Part shown: positions 20,329 through 29,365 of the stretch, in pieces
How the letters are laid out: each line of letters starts with the position of its first letter
Numbering within the stretch: the stretch's first letter is position 1
NCBI RefSeq assembly: GCF_910596095.1
Contig: NC_056545.1
Coordinates: 21,847,067 to 21,911,066, forward strand
DNA from: Thunnus maccoyii
Taxonomy: Eukaryota > Chordata > Actinopteri > Scombriformes > Scombridae
Length of the DNA: 64,000 nucleotides
Direction of reading: 5' to 3'
Position numbers and translations under genes: made by a program
The notes under the pieces: model-generated
The model's input: only the letters and a program-made list of their open reading frames with translations
What the model was told of the DNA's origin: nothing
Databases searched by the model: none

Positions 20329-22669
20329 GTGTGCCTTATTGTCCCAAAGGAGATACTACTAGTACTACTAGGCTACTACTAGTTTAAAGCTGATGGAATC
20401 TTTCATCAGCAGTGAAGAATTATTTAGCTACTGTTTTGTAGCCTGCTATAAGGTTATAAATGTCAGAGTTCATGATGAGTTTCTTATTCCTTCCTTGTAG
20501 ATCAGTAGAGACTCCACAGAGCCCTCCACACCAAAAGACACAGTTAGTTCCCTCTGAAGGGTATGTATGTACTTCATTATTAATGTATGTACCTCATTAT
20601 TAATCCCAGTTAAGTCCAATATCTGTTAAGCAAGTTTTACATTTAAACCAAATATTGAATGTTAGTGGAAGATTCAATTAATCTGCACATTTTTCTGTTC
20701 TTTATATTAGTGATTCAGCTAATCAGGCAAATAGTGAAGTTATACCTCCCAAAAAAGATGCTCAGCCTGAGGGGTCAACAGTGGAGACTACAGATGATAC
20801 AAAGTAAGTATAAGAGCTCTACTGACTGTAACTGCAAGTATAGAATTAACAGATGCTGAGTGTAGGGATTTTTTTTTATCATTTGTTCATTTTGCATAGT
20901 TGGGAATAAGCAACTTTCCTTATTACAGGCCCCAAGCATCCTCAGAAGAACGTGCCCAAACTGGTGAGGCACAACCAGAAAAATCAGAGGCTGTGTCTCC
21001 TGTGGAGCCAGCTGAGCAATCAGTTGCCGAAACAACTCCAGAAAAGAAGGAAGAATGTGTTGATACACCTGTTGACCAGTCAAAGGTAGAACACAATGAG
21101 GAGGCTGTTGAGGCCTCTACAGCTTCTCATGCAGAAGTTATCCAAAATGGTGAGACACAGCCAGTTTCAAAGGAAAAAACAGAAGCAGTGTCTCCTGTGG
21201 AGCCAGCTGAACAACCTGTGGTCGACACAACTGCAGAAAAGAAGAAAGAACATGTCGACGCACCAGTTGACCTGTCAGATGTAGAATACAATAAGGGGGC
21301 TGCTGAGGCATCTGCAGCCATTCACGTGGAAGCTCCTGTTGCAAAAACCTCAGCTGAGGCAGCGACAGAGGAGAGTAAAGAGGCTGCTGAGGTCCCTGCT
21401 GTGCTCACAGTCGAACTAAAACCCGAAGTAGAACCTTCAACTGAAACAGAGCCAACAAATGTGACAAATCACGAGCCTGCAGGAGAGGAATCAACTACAC
21501 ATCCAGCAGAGGGGAGTTGTGAGAAATGTCCTCCAGAAAAGTACACAGAAGAAACTGTTGAAGCTGTAGCTGAGGTTGTGGAGGAGTCATTGCCTGAAAC
21601 TCCCGCTGTGACTAATGCGGCAGCAGCAGCACAAGAAGCTGCTATCCAAAACAGCATGGCACCTGTCCCTGATTTACTGGCTGATACTGTATCCGAATCG
21701 CCCACTCAACCTGCTACTGATACTGCTGTCAAGTCTGTAGAGTCTGCAGCACCAGCACAGTCAGCTCTAAACACCAGAGCTGAAGAAGAAAGCAAGGGTG
21801 AAGTCCAAGCTGCTGTCGAACCAGCACCCGAGACTACAACAGATCATGCGACGGAGATGAAGATCGAGGATGCTGTTGAACCTGCGACAGCTTCAGATGT
21901 TGAAGCTGTTCAGGATAAGATAGTTGTAAAAGCCATTGAACTGACAGATGCATTAGATGTGGAGGCACCCACAGCTGAAGCTGATCCTGAACCCGGGGAA
22001 GATCCAAAACAATCCCACTCAGAGGAGGTGAAACCAGATCAAAAGTCTGATGATGCCAACAAGTTAGTAAGCTCAATAAATATAAAAGCATTTACTGTTT
22101 TTCATATTCACATTTCCACTTGTGTACAATAAAACACAATTATTCTTTGCTGATGACAATTTATTTGTAGCACTGAAACGTTTGAAAAACCTGTGGAGGA
22201 GCAACAATCTACACAAACTCTGAATAAGACCAGGTGGGTGTCTCACATTAAAGTCTAAATCATTTGGTATTTTATGTAAATGGTATGTGAATTATGCAAA
22301 GTCAATACTTTGTTACAAAGTCACACAAACGTTAACAAAGGTGATGGTCTTTTTAACACTTTCTTTCAGGGATGGCAAAGCAGTTTGTTCATTCTGTGAC
22401 GAAATAATTGACGGAAGTGTCAAGATCACATTCAGCGAACCTCTGGTGAGCTACCACCCTGAATGTCTAAAGGTTCGTTTTGTCTTCTTTACCTACCCAT
22501 ATATTAAATATATAATTTTTTTATTGACTCTTGTCTTTGCATAATGTTAATACTGAGTATGTTTTTGCAGTGTGGTGTGTGCGCTGAGGCCCTGGGAGAT
22601 TTGTTGACTCCCATGTTCCTGCATGACCAACTGATCCACTGTGGTGGATGCTTTGCGAAAGCTCTCTAG
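7143..22669 (+). CDS. znf185: Zinc finger protein 185-like LIM-domain protein
   Basis: ZNF185 is an actin-cytoskeleton-associated protein ending in one LIM domain. Nine exons join in phase: 7143-7152, 7271-7382, 7683-7760, 20501-20560, 20711-20803, 20929-22062, 22171-22233, 22370-22472 and 22571-22669, encoding 583 residues. Residues 15-27 (RVRTLLKNDGSWI) match the family N-terminal KVRTTLKGDKSWI block, and SYVLSTAKKF (57-66) matches its SYVLSAAKK motif. The large sixth exon is low-complexity E/A/P/V/T-rich with a duplicated segment. The C-terminal LIM has C523-C526-H546-C549 and C552-C555-C575-C578 as zinc ligands. Exon 1 codes only MSK plus one base. Intron 3 is 12.7 kb and full of mobile elements. 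It bridges the first three exons to the rest, but both sides are in compatible phase (GG|A) and match different parts of one family, so I join them. Additional exons inside the intron are possible. Sciellin is the nearest alternative family. Confidence 0.88.
7232..7265 (+). repeat. (GT)n microsatellite abutting a splice acceptor
   Basis: About 17 GT units run to within a few bases of the TTGTAG acceptor of znf185 exon 2 (exon begins 7271), in place of a normal polypyrimidine tract. Confidence 0.95.
7761..9699 (+). other. First part of znf185 intron 3
   Basis: AT-rich intronic sequence. I find no exon with both splice sites and no recognisable repeat in this part. Confidence 0.5.
9700..9984. 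mobile_element. hAT-like MITE
   Basis: The ends are inverted repeats: CAGTAGTTCCCAACCT at the left and, on the opposite strand, CAGTGTTTCCCAACCTGG at the right. They are flanked by imperfect 8-bp duplications (TTGTAAGG at 9692-9699, TTGTACAG at 9985-9992). The CAGTG-type end and 8-bp target duplication are typical of the hAT superfamily. At 285 bp with no coding frame it is non-autonomous and fairly old. Confidence 0.8.
10207..10541. mobile_element. MITE with GGGCTGGGC-type ends
   Basis: The left end reads AAGCTGGGCGATATGG and the right end, on the minus strand, reads AGGGCTGGGCAATATATC. The interior is AT-rich with repeated ATCACGATATT blocks. It is a non-coding, multi-copy-looking element of about 335 bp. 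Target duplication is unclear (possibly TA), so the superfamily is left open. It lies directly downstream of the pogo-like frame. Confidence 0.65.
10594..11892 (-). CDS. Pogo-like transposase (psq/CENP-B/DDE_1) with altered first catalytic residue
   Basis: A single uninterrupted frame of 432 residues starts at ATG 11892. A psq-type helix-turn-helix covers about residues 18-60 (ALIKVKSGRCTVRQAAKEFG). A CENP-B-type DNA-binding domain follows at about 72-135, then a DDE_1 endonuclease domain at about 165-345. Expected catalytic positions: the first aspartate, usually in NxDETG, is asparagine here (CNETG, N182). The second (FDGHKS, D288) and third (LQPLDAG, D324) are kept. The change is GAT to AAT in the codon. 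This predicts loss of cutting activity while DNA binding could persist. The frame lies antisense inside znf185 intron 3. No terminal inverted repeats were recognised around it, so I cannot say whether it is a young dead transposon copy or a host-adopted gene. A possible splice acceptor (CATCCTAG) sits just before the ATG. Confidence 0.85.
   Translation of the reverse strand: MPSRNHLDKIGRKKKKKWTEEAMERALIKVKSGRCTVRQAAKEFGVPKSSLGDRVSGRVTPGSRSGPAQLITSADEELLVEFSLYMSKHGFPLTKQQLVSFASSIYKRQHRRVAFSKLGQTWWLNFRKRQEKNITIQPADNVVRGRTVCVRKEAVDQFFHLLSTVMDAHGLRDKPHQILNCNETGFQLGRKRVILPKSASLGCKPAPGSRDHISVLACFSAAGEDIAPFIIYSKAYPGGVCYKTQGPPNALYGWSDSGCINSELFKKWFLKHFLVQAPKERPLLLIFDGHKSPVNLEVVEAARKEDVILLCLPPHCSHVLQPLDAGLFALLKQRFAALIGDGCTTDTHFAVSKKEFSGVFKGTYQVAKEEEGVRIVKESFRKCGIYPLNHFAINEENLMPSHSTGPAAGPSLSSSAQGMHTVGDLTAAGPSS
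11893..12509. other. Intron sequence between the transposase frame and the MITE nest
   Basis: No gene or repeat recognised. This stretch would contain the promoter of the pogo-like frame if that frame is expressed, but no clear TATA box or GC-rich core is visible. Confidence 0.4.
12569..12896. mobile_element. hAT-like MITE nested in the TTAA MITE
   Basis: The ends are CAGTGATTCTCAACCTTCTG and, on the opposite strand, CAGTGGTTCTCAACCTGAGG. The flanking 8-bp repeats are CATCAGAA and CATTAGAG. The CAGTGGTTCTCAA end is characteristic of hAT/Charlie-type non-autonomous elements. The host MITE resumes on the right where it stopped on the left, so this insertion is later than the MITE. Confidence 0.82.
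13287..13671 (+). repeat. 5' LTR
   Basis: This 385-bp repeat begins TGTT and ends AACA. It carries AATAAA at 13493-13498. I saw no difference from the 3' LTR. Confidence 0.95.
13801..15747 (+). CDS. LTR-element gag and protease frame
   Basis: This 648-residue frame belongs to the LTR element. A gag-type central region lies near residues 235-410, one CCHC zinc knuckle near 475-488 (CHKCSGIGHMKRNC) and a retropepsin-like site near 535 (LDSGA) with a later LLGHPF block. It is read as a virus-like fossil part, not a host gene. Confidence 0.88.
   Translation: MAAANQRTAANNRHSQSGNVTSHSNPFMSLTAVSEMEIKTDYVSKRNGNNGHYNPFLCESETVTVKQQTSETSYVPARLKLASTNPFVDADGESYCFQDCGADTKSKDSYPHVLNHHAHVQPLQLYSTVLPSAAATAASSANPFASAHPGSFAQSTPVPCYSSIPTYPQLHTPCCCSFKDTNYGHSFEQGNNQTVQLKHSFPKCERPNSRAHQPSPTYYEPSSESEDDYDHKERVPTLRPGQYDGTTPWKEFIHRFESCAKANYWSKKTMAVQLKFCLVGAAGAVIHRNPRSSQWDYSRLVEEMATAYGPCSEHAAAVAIELRQRVRKPGEALHVLRDDIYEQVSVAYSDKTDNEQDAIGVEVFTNAVGDAEIVQKLLERRPRTLAQAYDIARRHETTKQAVSRVTSLMQSVAYNTPERRSRAAMVREGTEGEEAETVVATPAVSYKPKTLDFHRTSTPQKSSKDIKWEDIRCHKCSGIGHMKRNCPSPKKMTRIQAPTATHDCPEPTVLHLKTHDQEMSIHMLVHELDVCAVLDSGARKSVLPLHHYNAIHPDARPPLQPSVVKTLLGVGPGDVPVMGEAHIPVQINNRQVSVHFLVADIASDDALLGHPFLTQAQARLDFGNRRIVLFGEEVPYFHTLSKPKTRAV
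15737..17575 (+). CDS. LTR-element integrase frame
   Basis: This 612-residue frame contains the HHCC/H2C2 zinc finger, the integrase catalytic core (blocks around LDIMGP, HSDQGRNF and PQSDGQVERFN) and a C-terminal GPY/F-like region (YEGPFFI). A basic, proline-rich tail follows. It belongs to the LTR element. Confidence 0.88.
   Translation: MQCELDSDINQVVQSPVGVERHPAVTTVTPVGVEETLHTDMDNLKPPERIYLTRTRETALFPGWSLEELQQAQEADPDIAPIRAWREASGERPSWNTVSPHSPATKAYWSQWKRLYVRDGILVRRFYCLDDTQYYPQAVLPRTFQPDVMRQMHEGPVGGHFGVERTVARLQTRYYWYRMREDVALWCHTCTSCASKARPLKAPQAPMGTVRVGAPMERVALDIMGPLNETERKNRYVLVIQDYFTKWVEAFPLPNDQAVTVAEVLASEWVCRYGAPQMLHSDQGRNFESEVFQKMCTLFGIEKTHTTPFRPQSDGQVERFNATLQKILATTAERCHWDWDLMIPYAVMAYRATRHSSTGFTPNFMMFGREVSEPVDLVTGLPPDSETAPSAPEYVQRLRERLELAHQIARDALGESVKRAKRQYDKNCCRTQYQVGDAVWYLIKGTKKAKNRVRKFLPSYEGPFFILGQLDDLVYRIQKGPRTKVKVVHHDQLKPYRSRELMDNTWAMEQAQGWAPVEVSPPALDTDSADPDLELSGLFSNADTEETPGNTPPDPAGHTPASATSPPSNLPHPDFPSPRDFQDSGGGEVGRRHRRPSRRRRPPARYGEWVAH
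18145..18529 (+). repeat. 3' LTR
   Basis: This 385-bp repeat matches the 5' LTR. It is preceded by a purine-rich tract (AGAGTGGGGGTAG, 18132-18144) and carries AATAAA at 18351-18356. Confidence 0.95.
18541..19110 (+). other. znf185 intron 3 between the LTR element and the CCAAT cluster
   Basis: Ordinary intronic sequence with a few CpG-containing stretches near 18840-18900 (for example TAACGTGTCGTTAACGTT). No splice-bounded exon recognised. Confidence 0.4.
19111..19336. promoter_or_regulatory. Inverted repeat carrying a CCAAT/ETS cluster
   Basis: Arms 19111-19156 and 19246-19291 are inverted copies (42 of 46 bases pair). CCAAT-box cores (ATTGG or CCAAT) lie at 19150, 19182, 19211, 19248 and 19314, spaced about 30 bases for the first four. 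A consensus ETS site CCGGAAGT is at 19329-19336. This arrangement is typical of NF-Y/ETS promoters. It could be an internal znf185 promoter or a regulatory-looking MITE. Confidence 0.45.
19428..20060. mobile_element. TTAA-type fold-back MITE, copy 2
   Basis: The left end, GGATAGGTTCACAATTTTTC, pairs with the right end, GACTTGAAAAATTGTG. The two halves are long inverted copies of one another; for example AACAGTCAGGTGTCCATATG on the left matches the reverse of the region before the right end. It is colinear with copies at 12514 and 31673. The ends are eroded and the flanking TTAA is no longer clear. Confidence 0.8.
20251..20328. repeat. (AGAC)n(AGAT)n microsatellite
   Basis: Perfect AGAC units change into AGAT units over about 78 bp. 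It is followed by GTGCCTTATTGTCCCAAAGG, which resembles the end of a degraded retroposon. Confidence 0.95.
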
Positions 22670-23836
22670 ACCTGAAGCCATAACTGGGACAAATGTGTCG
22701 CCTTGGAAGACTCAAAGCACACTGTGATAAATGTGTTGTTTGGACTGAGAACCTCACCGCTGTTGCCTTCACTCTGTATCTTTCTTTTGAACCAGTTTCC
22801 CCACTGGAAGTTTTTAGGACACAGTGTATTGTCAGGATGAACTATTCTGTAATGGAACGTTTGAGCAGCATATTGTTTATTGCCAAAGATGATTAAATGA
22901 AATACTTAACAATCAACAGGGAAGATTTTTATTGCAACATACAGTATATGGTTAAAATAAAACCACAATTTAATGCCTCAGATTTAAATTGTTTAATCAG
23001 CTTTAATTTCATTTGAGCACACACAACACAATCCAGCTCAGTAAGTAGCAGGGCTACACATTAAACATGAGTCACCTGGAGGCAAGTTATTGTTAAATGT
23101 GGAAGAATCAACACTTCAGCAACATAAAAACAGCTTATTTTAAGCAGTAACCAAAACACCTCCAGGATGGAAATGGATACATGCATTTGTTTCCCCCCCA
23201 CACAGTGGTGTTTAAACAAAGCAAAAATGCATTATTAGTGAATGAAAAGTACATGTATCGTAAGTGAAGGTAAACAGAGGCGATGGCAGGTGACACCTAA
23301 CCTCCAAGAAAACTTTGGTACATTCAGCTTCACTCGCTTTAGTTCACATAATGTTGATACATAAGATGGTGATAATGAGGCAGTGGCAAAATCATATTCA
23401 TAGAACCAATATATGCATCAGTAAACACTGAATGGTGTGCATGCGGTTATGATTTGCAGGGCGAGCTGTCACTGCTCTTAATTATTCATGAAACGTCATA
23501 CATCACAATCTGACAACGGCATCAGCGCCAATGAAGCGTCACAAAAAAGGATAAGACAGGAGATGCAACCTGCTAAGAGGCAGATGAACAACAAAGCTAA
23601 GAGAATCATCTGAGAGGAGGATTTGACGAGAAGGCCAGAGCTCACTGCTGGGAATGAATTATCTTCATCTCTCTGTCTGTTGCTCATACAAAACAGTGAT
23701 GAGAAATATTTCTGTCTGTTATTGGACACGTCTAAAGAAAAACTAGCAGGTGATCCAGGTGTTTGGAAGTCACTGTTTCCCAGAGGATGAAGAGTAGACT
23801 GTCCATCTCATAGCCAGAGGATGGGGTTGACTGCAC
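22670..23836. other. Convergent 3' region between znf185 and plp1
   Basis: This holds the two facing 3' UTRs. A plus-strand AATAAA at 22956-22961 probably ends znf185 transcripts. On the minus strand, ATTAAA near 23002 is a candidate for plp1, whose mammalian 3' UTR is also long. No other gene is seen. Confidence 0.5.
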
Positions 23837-26800
23837 TTAGCGGATACCTTTCCTGCCCAGGAACCGCAAGATCGCGTAGTTGTAGGTGGTGGCAATCATA
23901 TACAGAAACTGCAAATGAAGACATTGATGGGTGGAGGAAGAGTAGGAAGGAAAAAGGTGAAAAAATGGGTTTGAACATATAGTATGTACTTGGACAATCA
24001 TGTACGGCATCATTTTAAAGGGTCAGTATACCCAAATTACAAACCCCTCAAAACAAACAAACAAAAATAAAAATAATTCTTATTCATCTCTAGTTGTATC
24101 CAACTAAACAGTTTTACAGTTTTGAGTTGTTTTAGTGTTTGAGATATCAACTTCTGAGATTTTTGCTACCAGCCCAATACAAACAGGGTGAGTAGAACTT
24201 TCTTTGTGGTGCTCAAGATTCAAGATTCCTTAATTGTTACGTCCCATTATACAAATATAAGAGAGTAAAATTCTTGGGTTTTGGCTCCTTGACACTGCAG
24301 CAACGATAACAATAATATAACAATAGAAATAGCAGTAAAAATAGCACTAAAAATACAACAAAATAAAAGTATATATATATATATATATAAATAATGTATA
24401 ATGTGTGTAAAATGCTGTGTGTGTACTAAAAATAGTACTAGAAAAGTAGTGCTAAAAATACAATACAGTAAAAATATGAATAATGTATAGTGTGTGTAAA
24501 ATGCTGTGTGTGTGTGTAGGTTCTGCCATAAATGTGCATACGTGTGTGTAGTTGTTTGCATGTTTGTGTGTTTGTGTATGCACAGCTATGTCTGTGTGTG
24601 TGCGTGTGTGTGTGTGTGTCACAGACAGACAGGCAACAGGCCATTAGTGTCCATTATTCATAAGCCTGGTTGCTTGGTGGAAAAAACTGTCCCGGAGCCT
24701 GCTGGTCCAGGCCTTGAGGCTGCGGTACCGCTTGCCAGACGGCAGCAGCTGAAACAGTCTGTGGTTGGGGTGGCTGGGATCTTTGATAATCCTGTCTTTA
24801 CTGACACACCGTCCCTTGTAAATGTCCTGGATGGAGGAATGCACACAGGACGTCTACAACGGACAGTGTGTGCTGCTCACAGTATTGAAAACTGAATTTG
24901 ACAATGTCTCTGTTACTGTGGATAATCCACATACTTTGCTGTGAGCAGTCTTCATAGGAACTATTTTTTCAGTAGAAAGTAGTTCCACTGAAAAAAAGTT
25001 CAATAGTGAGGCCTGGAAGAGATTTGGCTGCTGCATTAAAAAACACACAAAAAGAAAATATTGCTCAATGCTTTGAGCACCACAAAATAAATCTCAGTCA
25101 CCTCCATTGTATTGGAGTGGCAGAGACAAGTATCTAGAAACTATTGGCATGGCTTAATACTTTTAAATATGTACAGTATTTTTGTAATTTGGGTGAACTG
25201 CCCCTTTAAATATAGTGGTATTTACTATAGTATGCTTAAAGATCCCCTCCAGACATGTTTTAGGCATATAAAAATAGTCTTCTTGGAATAATAACTTGTG
25301 TCTGACATGTTTTGTTCCAGAACAAAGTGCAGTTAATTAGTTATAAAATCTTAATGACATCTCCTCTTTCTCCCTCCAGAATCTGGGAATATACAAAAAT
25401 GTTTAATGAATACAAGATGTCTCCTGCTTCACTGTAAAGTCCATTCTCAGTGTTTGTGCACTGGAGGCTTCAAGTTTCCACATCACACTTGTGTAGGTTG
25501 CATATTGGACCACGATTGGCTTCCAAATTAGTTGTGACGTCACAAATCACGCTCCACTGAATTAAACTCAGATTTAAGGTGAACACAAAGAAACTTTGAA
25601 AGCAGATGAATGTGAAAACAGCCTTTTTGTGTCAAACTCTGCACAGTGAAACTCATCCAAACATCCAAATGAAGTAACAATAACCAAAACACATTTATGA
25701 GTGGAGGGAGACTTTAAATATTTAATCATACCCAATAGCATATAAATTATCAAAATGATTGCTCACCAGTGCTAAGAGAGTGATCCCAGCACCAGCAAAT
25801 GCAGCTATGTACAAGTCATAGGTGACGTGGAACTGTAAGACATAACAAACACCAGTTAGTTTCATATACATTCATGAAATTTAACCAATCCCTTCTCTGT
25901 TTGTGTCATCCTATTATGTAAAAATGCTCACGTACACACCCATCTGATACTTAATAAAACTGCCACAATTCGACCAGTGTGAGGATGCAGATTTGAAATA
26001 CTGAACGGTGTAAAATGAAAAATTGAATTTATCTACTCACTTCACTGGTTTTGCAAATAGATGCCAAGGTCATCCCACAAGACTTGCCTGGCATTGCATT
26101 CCAAGGGAGCAGTCCTTAAATAAAGACATGATGTAAGTATCTCATACCACTGCTGAATCATGATGAGTTAAAGCTATTTCCCAAATCTGTCTTGCATACA
26201 GTGTATGAGGGAAGCAGCAGCAAATAAATTAATATAAAGGTGTAGTTATCTTCATTATTTCATAACTAATTTAATGACTAGTTTTGCATCCGCTGATTAA
26301 ATTCATTGCTTTAAAGGACACATTAACATTCTCATCAGGTGGACATGCGGTCAGTCATTATAAGAACAACGCACCATACTGCCTGGCGTCCATGCAAATC
26401 CAGCTATGCTGATTAATGCTGGGGGCCCTTTCTGCCAGGATGTTGATGTTGTGGCAGGTCTGCTCCATGTTGAACAAGAAGAAGACTGGGATAGCAGTGA
26501 AGGCAAACACCGCCAGCCAGATGAAGGCCAAGATGTACGTCACGATGATAAACTGTGGAAATAAAAAAGTGCAGTACATAAGGTCATAGAGATGTTCGGG
26601 TCTCTGTGTGATAAATGTGGTGTCATTAAATCAGCTATCAACCATAATTCATGAATCTACGCAGAAACAAAGAGCATTTCATTGGGCTTAGAAGTTAAAA
26701 CAAACCTGCATTCAGCATCTTAACAATGACCTGACATCACATTTCCCCCTCCCTCTTCACCCCCTCCCTCCTTTCTCTTACCGTCAGGCTGAGGCAGCGG

Positions 26801-29162
26801 CCACATTGGGTGCTCCTGAACTCCCCAAAGGTCTGCTTGACAGCACTTGTGGTGTAGAAACCCTCAGCCAGTAGCAGGATACCGTAGAGGAAGAAAAATG
26901 AAGCCAGGCCATAGATCACATACTGGAAGTATTTGATACTGGGAGAGTCATAGGGAGAAGTCAGTCAAGCAGTAAAATGCAGCAGTTCTTGAGAGGTCTA
27001 TAATCACAATTCAGAGAATGCAACTGAAGCATCACTCACAAGGAGGCCATGACCACAAAGTCCTGAACGTTGCGGGCGAAGTGAGTCTCCACGAGGACTT
27101 CGGTCTGGGACAACGCTTCGTGCCCACAGCCGCAAAATAATGCCATGCCAGCATAGCACAGCAAGGTGGCCACCAGGGATGGGTAGGGCACTGCCCCAAT
27201 GCACCGGATACAGCAATCATAACAACCTGAGGGGGCATAATATATCAGCACACAGGCGGCACACACCGCACATATAACCACACAACACATCTAAGCCACG
27301 GTGGGGGAGCTCTATCAACTTCTGGGGGAGCTATGAAATAGGCCTTGCTCTGTCTGCAAATCCATGAGCATACACCAAACCCCACCAACAGGCAAGAAAG
27401 CAACAGAAAAAAAAAAAAAAAAAAATTAGACAGCTCTGACAAACAAGAGTTCAAGCAGCGGTTCCCAATAAAGCGTCCAAACAAAAGCAGTCACCACTGA
27501 TTTCGCAACAACCTCATGCACTTCTTCCAGTGTAAGCTGCGCTGTTGAAGCAGGTAGCAAATATCCACAGTGTTAATAAATGCATTGGCAGAAATGGGAT
27601 AGAGGAAAGCACCTAAGGCTTTGCAAAGCCAAGGCTGCCTGACCGGAAACATTTGCTGCTTCTGATTCTGTACTCCACAACAAGAAGGATCCCAGTGCCA
27701 ACCAGTGATGTACAGTGCTGCCTACAAGGTATTGTTACTGTAAAATAAGCCTCTCTGTGCTGATTTCATCCGTATGCGGAGGCTCCTCTGCTTGTACCAA
27801 CACCTCACAGCTCAGCCCCTACTAACTCTGGTCCAACCCTCTTTCTCCAGCGGTCACAGGCGTCACCAGGCAAGCGAGAGATGGTGGTGAAACATTGGCT
27901 TTAGGGGCTGGAAGAAAGAGCTTCTCTTTGTGGTTGTTAATACAATATCCATTGTGTTTGCAATGATCGGGGTGAACAAAGGGCAGTGATGTCAAACAAA
28001 CAAAGACTATGGTGCCACAATACACACACACACACACACACAGCAGGAAGAAGTGGCAGAGGGGTCTCAACTCCACTGGCAAGGTCACTACTCAGGCCAT
28101 CCTCCATCCACAGCTGGCTGAGACTGGTACCACTGAGTGTCAATGCAGGCGGGGGCTGGGTTCAAGTGTTCAAAGAGTGGGTTGGAGCATAATGAAGGAG
28201 AGGGGTAATTTGAATAACTTCACAACAACAACAACAACAACCCCACTCAAAATTTTGTTGCTACACACTGTGAAATCCTGTGGTGCCTAAATTACATCAG
28301 TGTGATAAAAGATTCTGATAATTTCACAAATTAAAGGATTTTAGTTGGAAGGAACAGAAGCTGTTGGTTAAACAAACTGCTACAAAAGTATAAATAGTAA
28401 CAGCAGGAAGACTGTTGAGTCCCAAAAAACGATAGTGCCTGCAGACACCCACGTCTCAGCTGCGCCCTGCAACAGTGGTTAGAGTGATTGAGTGATAAAC
28501 AGTCCATTATATTTGAATTCATTGCGAAAGGCATCAGTGCATTTACAGTAGATGCCAGATAATCAATCAAGACTACAAAGCTGTTAAATAAAATATGCAC
28601 AAGTTGGCACGAGTTGTTTGTAAGTGACAGAAAATGGTTATCAGAAGTTGCTTGCGTCCACAGTCCTCATGGAAATTTGCTCATTTACACCCATGACACG
28701 TGTGGGAGTATCTGAACTCTTTGACATTAGTGACCTGGTATGGCCTTGACATGATGAGAGTCACTGCTTATCTCTGTCAGCCACACTGAGTTCAGTCTAG
28801 TTTATGGTTAAAAGGGGTTAGAGGACGTGATGAGGAGTTCTTTCTAGTAAGTTGAAGTCCATGTGCTGTTTTCTTTCCAGTACCCTGAAATCATCATTCT
28901 ATGTTTAACTCATATCATATATTGGGAACAAAGGGCAAAGGGTAAATCCACAATAAATTTATAATCCATAGGTGGATATCAGAATAATTTTGATAAATCA
29001 GAGCACTGGATTAATTTGCCCACAGTGCATGAGGGCAACATGATGTCTAAGGCCAGAAAGCACATATTAAAGGCTACAGTAGTAAGTTATTGAAATTCAC
29101 ATCATCAAATCATATTAATAATAGATGATAAAAGTTATTAAAGATTCTGTGCACTCACCCAT
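23837..29162 (-). CDS. plp1: Myelin proteolipid protein, DM20 type
   Basis: This is a four-pass membrane protein of the PLP/DM20/M6 family, found in myelin and glial membranes. Seven coding exons join in phase: 29159-29162, 27040-27226, 26782-26938, 26375-26552, 26041-26114, 25767-25832 and 23837-23908, encoding 245 residues (human DM20 has 242). As in mammals, coding exon 1 holds only ATGG. Predicted membrane spans are about residues 11-34, 66-90, 117-143 and 206-235. Family hallmarks include [31 protein letters not shown] and the large extracellular loop with its conserved cysteines (QTC, WIC, KSC, SIC). N-terminal cysteines C6, C7 and C10 match the palmitoylated positions of PLP1; C3 is additional. 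The 35-residue PLP-specific insert is absent, as expected in fish. [15 protein letters not shown] and the [15 protein letters not shown] block favour PLP1 over GPM6A/B. Fish have duplicates (a/b); which one this is cannot be told here. Confidence 0.94.
24019..25205. mobile_element. TTAA MITE of a second family, in plp1 intron 6
   Basis: The ends AGGGTCAGTATACCCAAATT and, on the opposite strand, AGGGGCAGTTCACCCAAATT are bordered by TTAA (24015-24018, 25206-25209). The inner arms also pair: TTGTGGTGCTCAA near 24205 matches TTGAGCACCACAA near 25073. A retroposon-like segment from about 24214 to 24950 interrupts it. Confidence 0.78.
24214..24950. mobile_element. Retroposon-like insertion inside the MITE
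   Basis: It begins GATTCAAGATTCCTTAATTG and contains (AT)n at 24370-24388 and (GT)n near 24594-24619. It then runs through AAAACTGTCCCGGAGCCTGC and GGCAGCAGCTGAAACAGTCT, a block I remember as widespread in teleost non-LTR-type repeats. The exact family and right boundary are uncertain. Confidence 0.55.
27227..29158 (-). other. plp1 intron 1
   Basis: This intron separates the four-base coding exon from the rest of plp1. It contains a (CA)n tract at about 28021-28041 and (CAA)n near 28221-28239. I see no further exon. In mammals intron 1 of this gene holds glial regulatory elements; nothing here can be assigned. Confidence 0.5.
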
Positions 29163-29357
29163 GTCCAGAAAGAAGTGTGGGGGTTATTGAAGTTTTGCTG
29201 AGTGGCTTTGTGAGTAGTGATATGCGGATATGAGAAGTTATTCCCCGCCACTCCTATATGAATCTGACTCGCGCTTTTGTCTCATCAACAATAGATAGAC
29301 CACATCTCCCCGAGTCACATCTTAAAGTCACAAAGTCCCATTTCAGCTGCCAGTCAT

Positions 29358-29365
29358 TATTTATA
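29358..29365 (-). promoter_or_regulatory. TATA box of plp1
   Basis: The minus strand reads CTATAAATA about 195 bases upstream of the plp1 ATG, preceding a short 5' UTR. An E-box CAGCTG lies at 29345-29350. Position and sequence suit a TATA-driven start near 29330. Confidence 0.55.

Noticed and set aside
24506-24895. 129-residue plus-strand frame in plp1 intron 6
   Set aside because: Consists of (GT)n-encoded V/C repeats and retroposon sequence.
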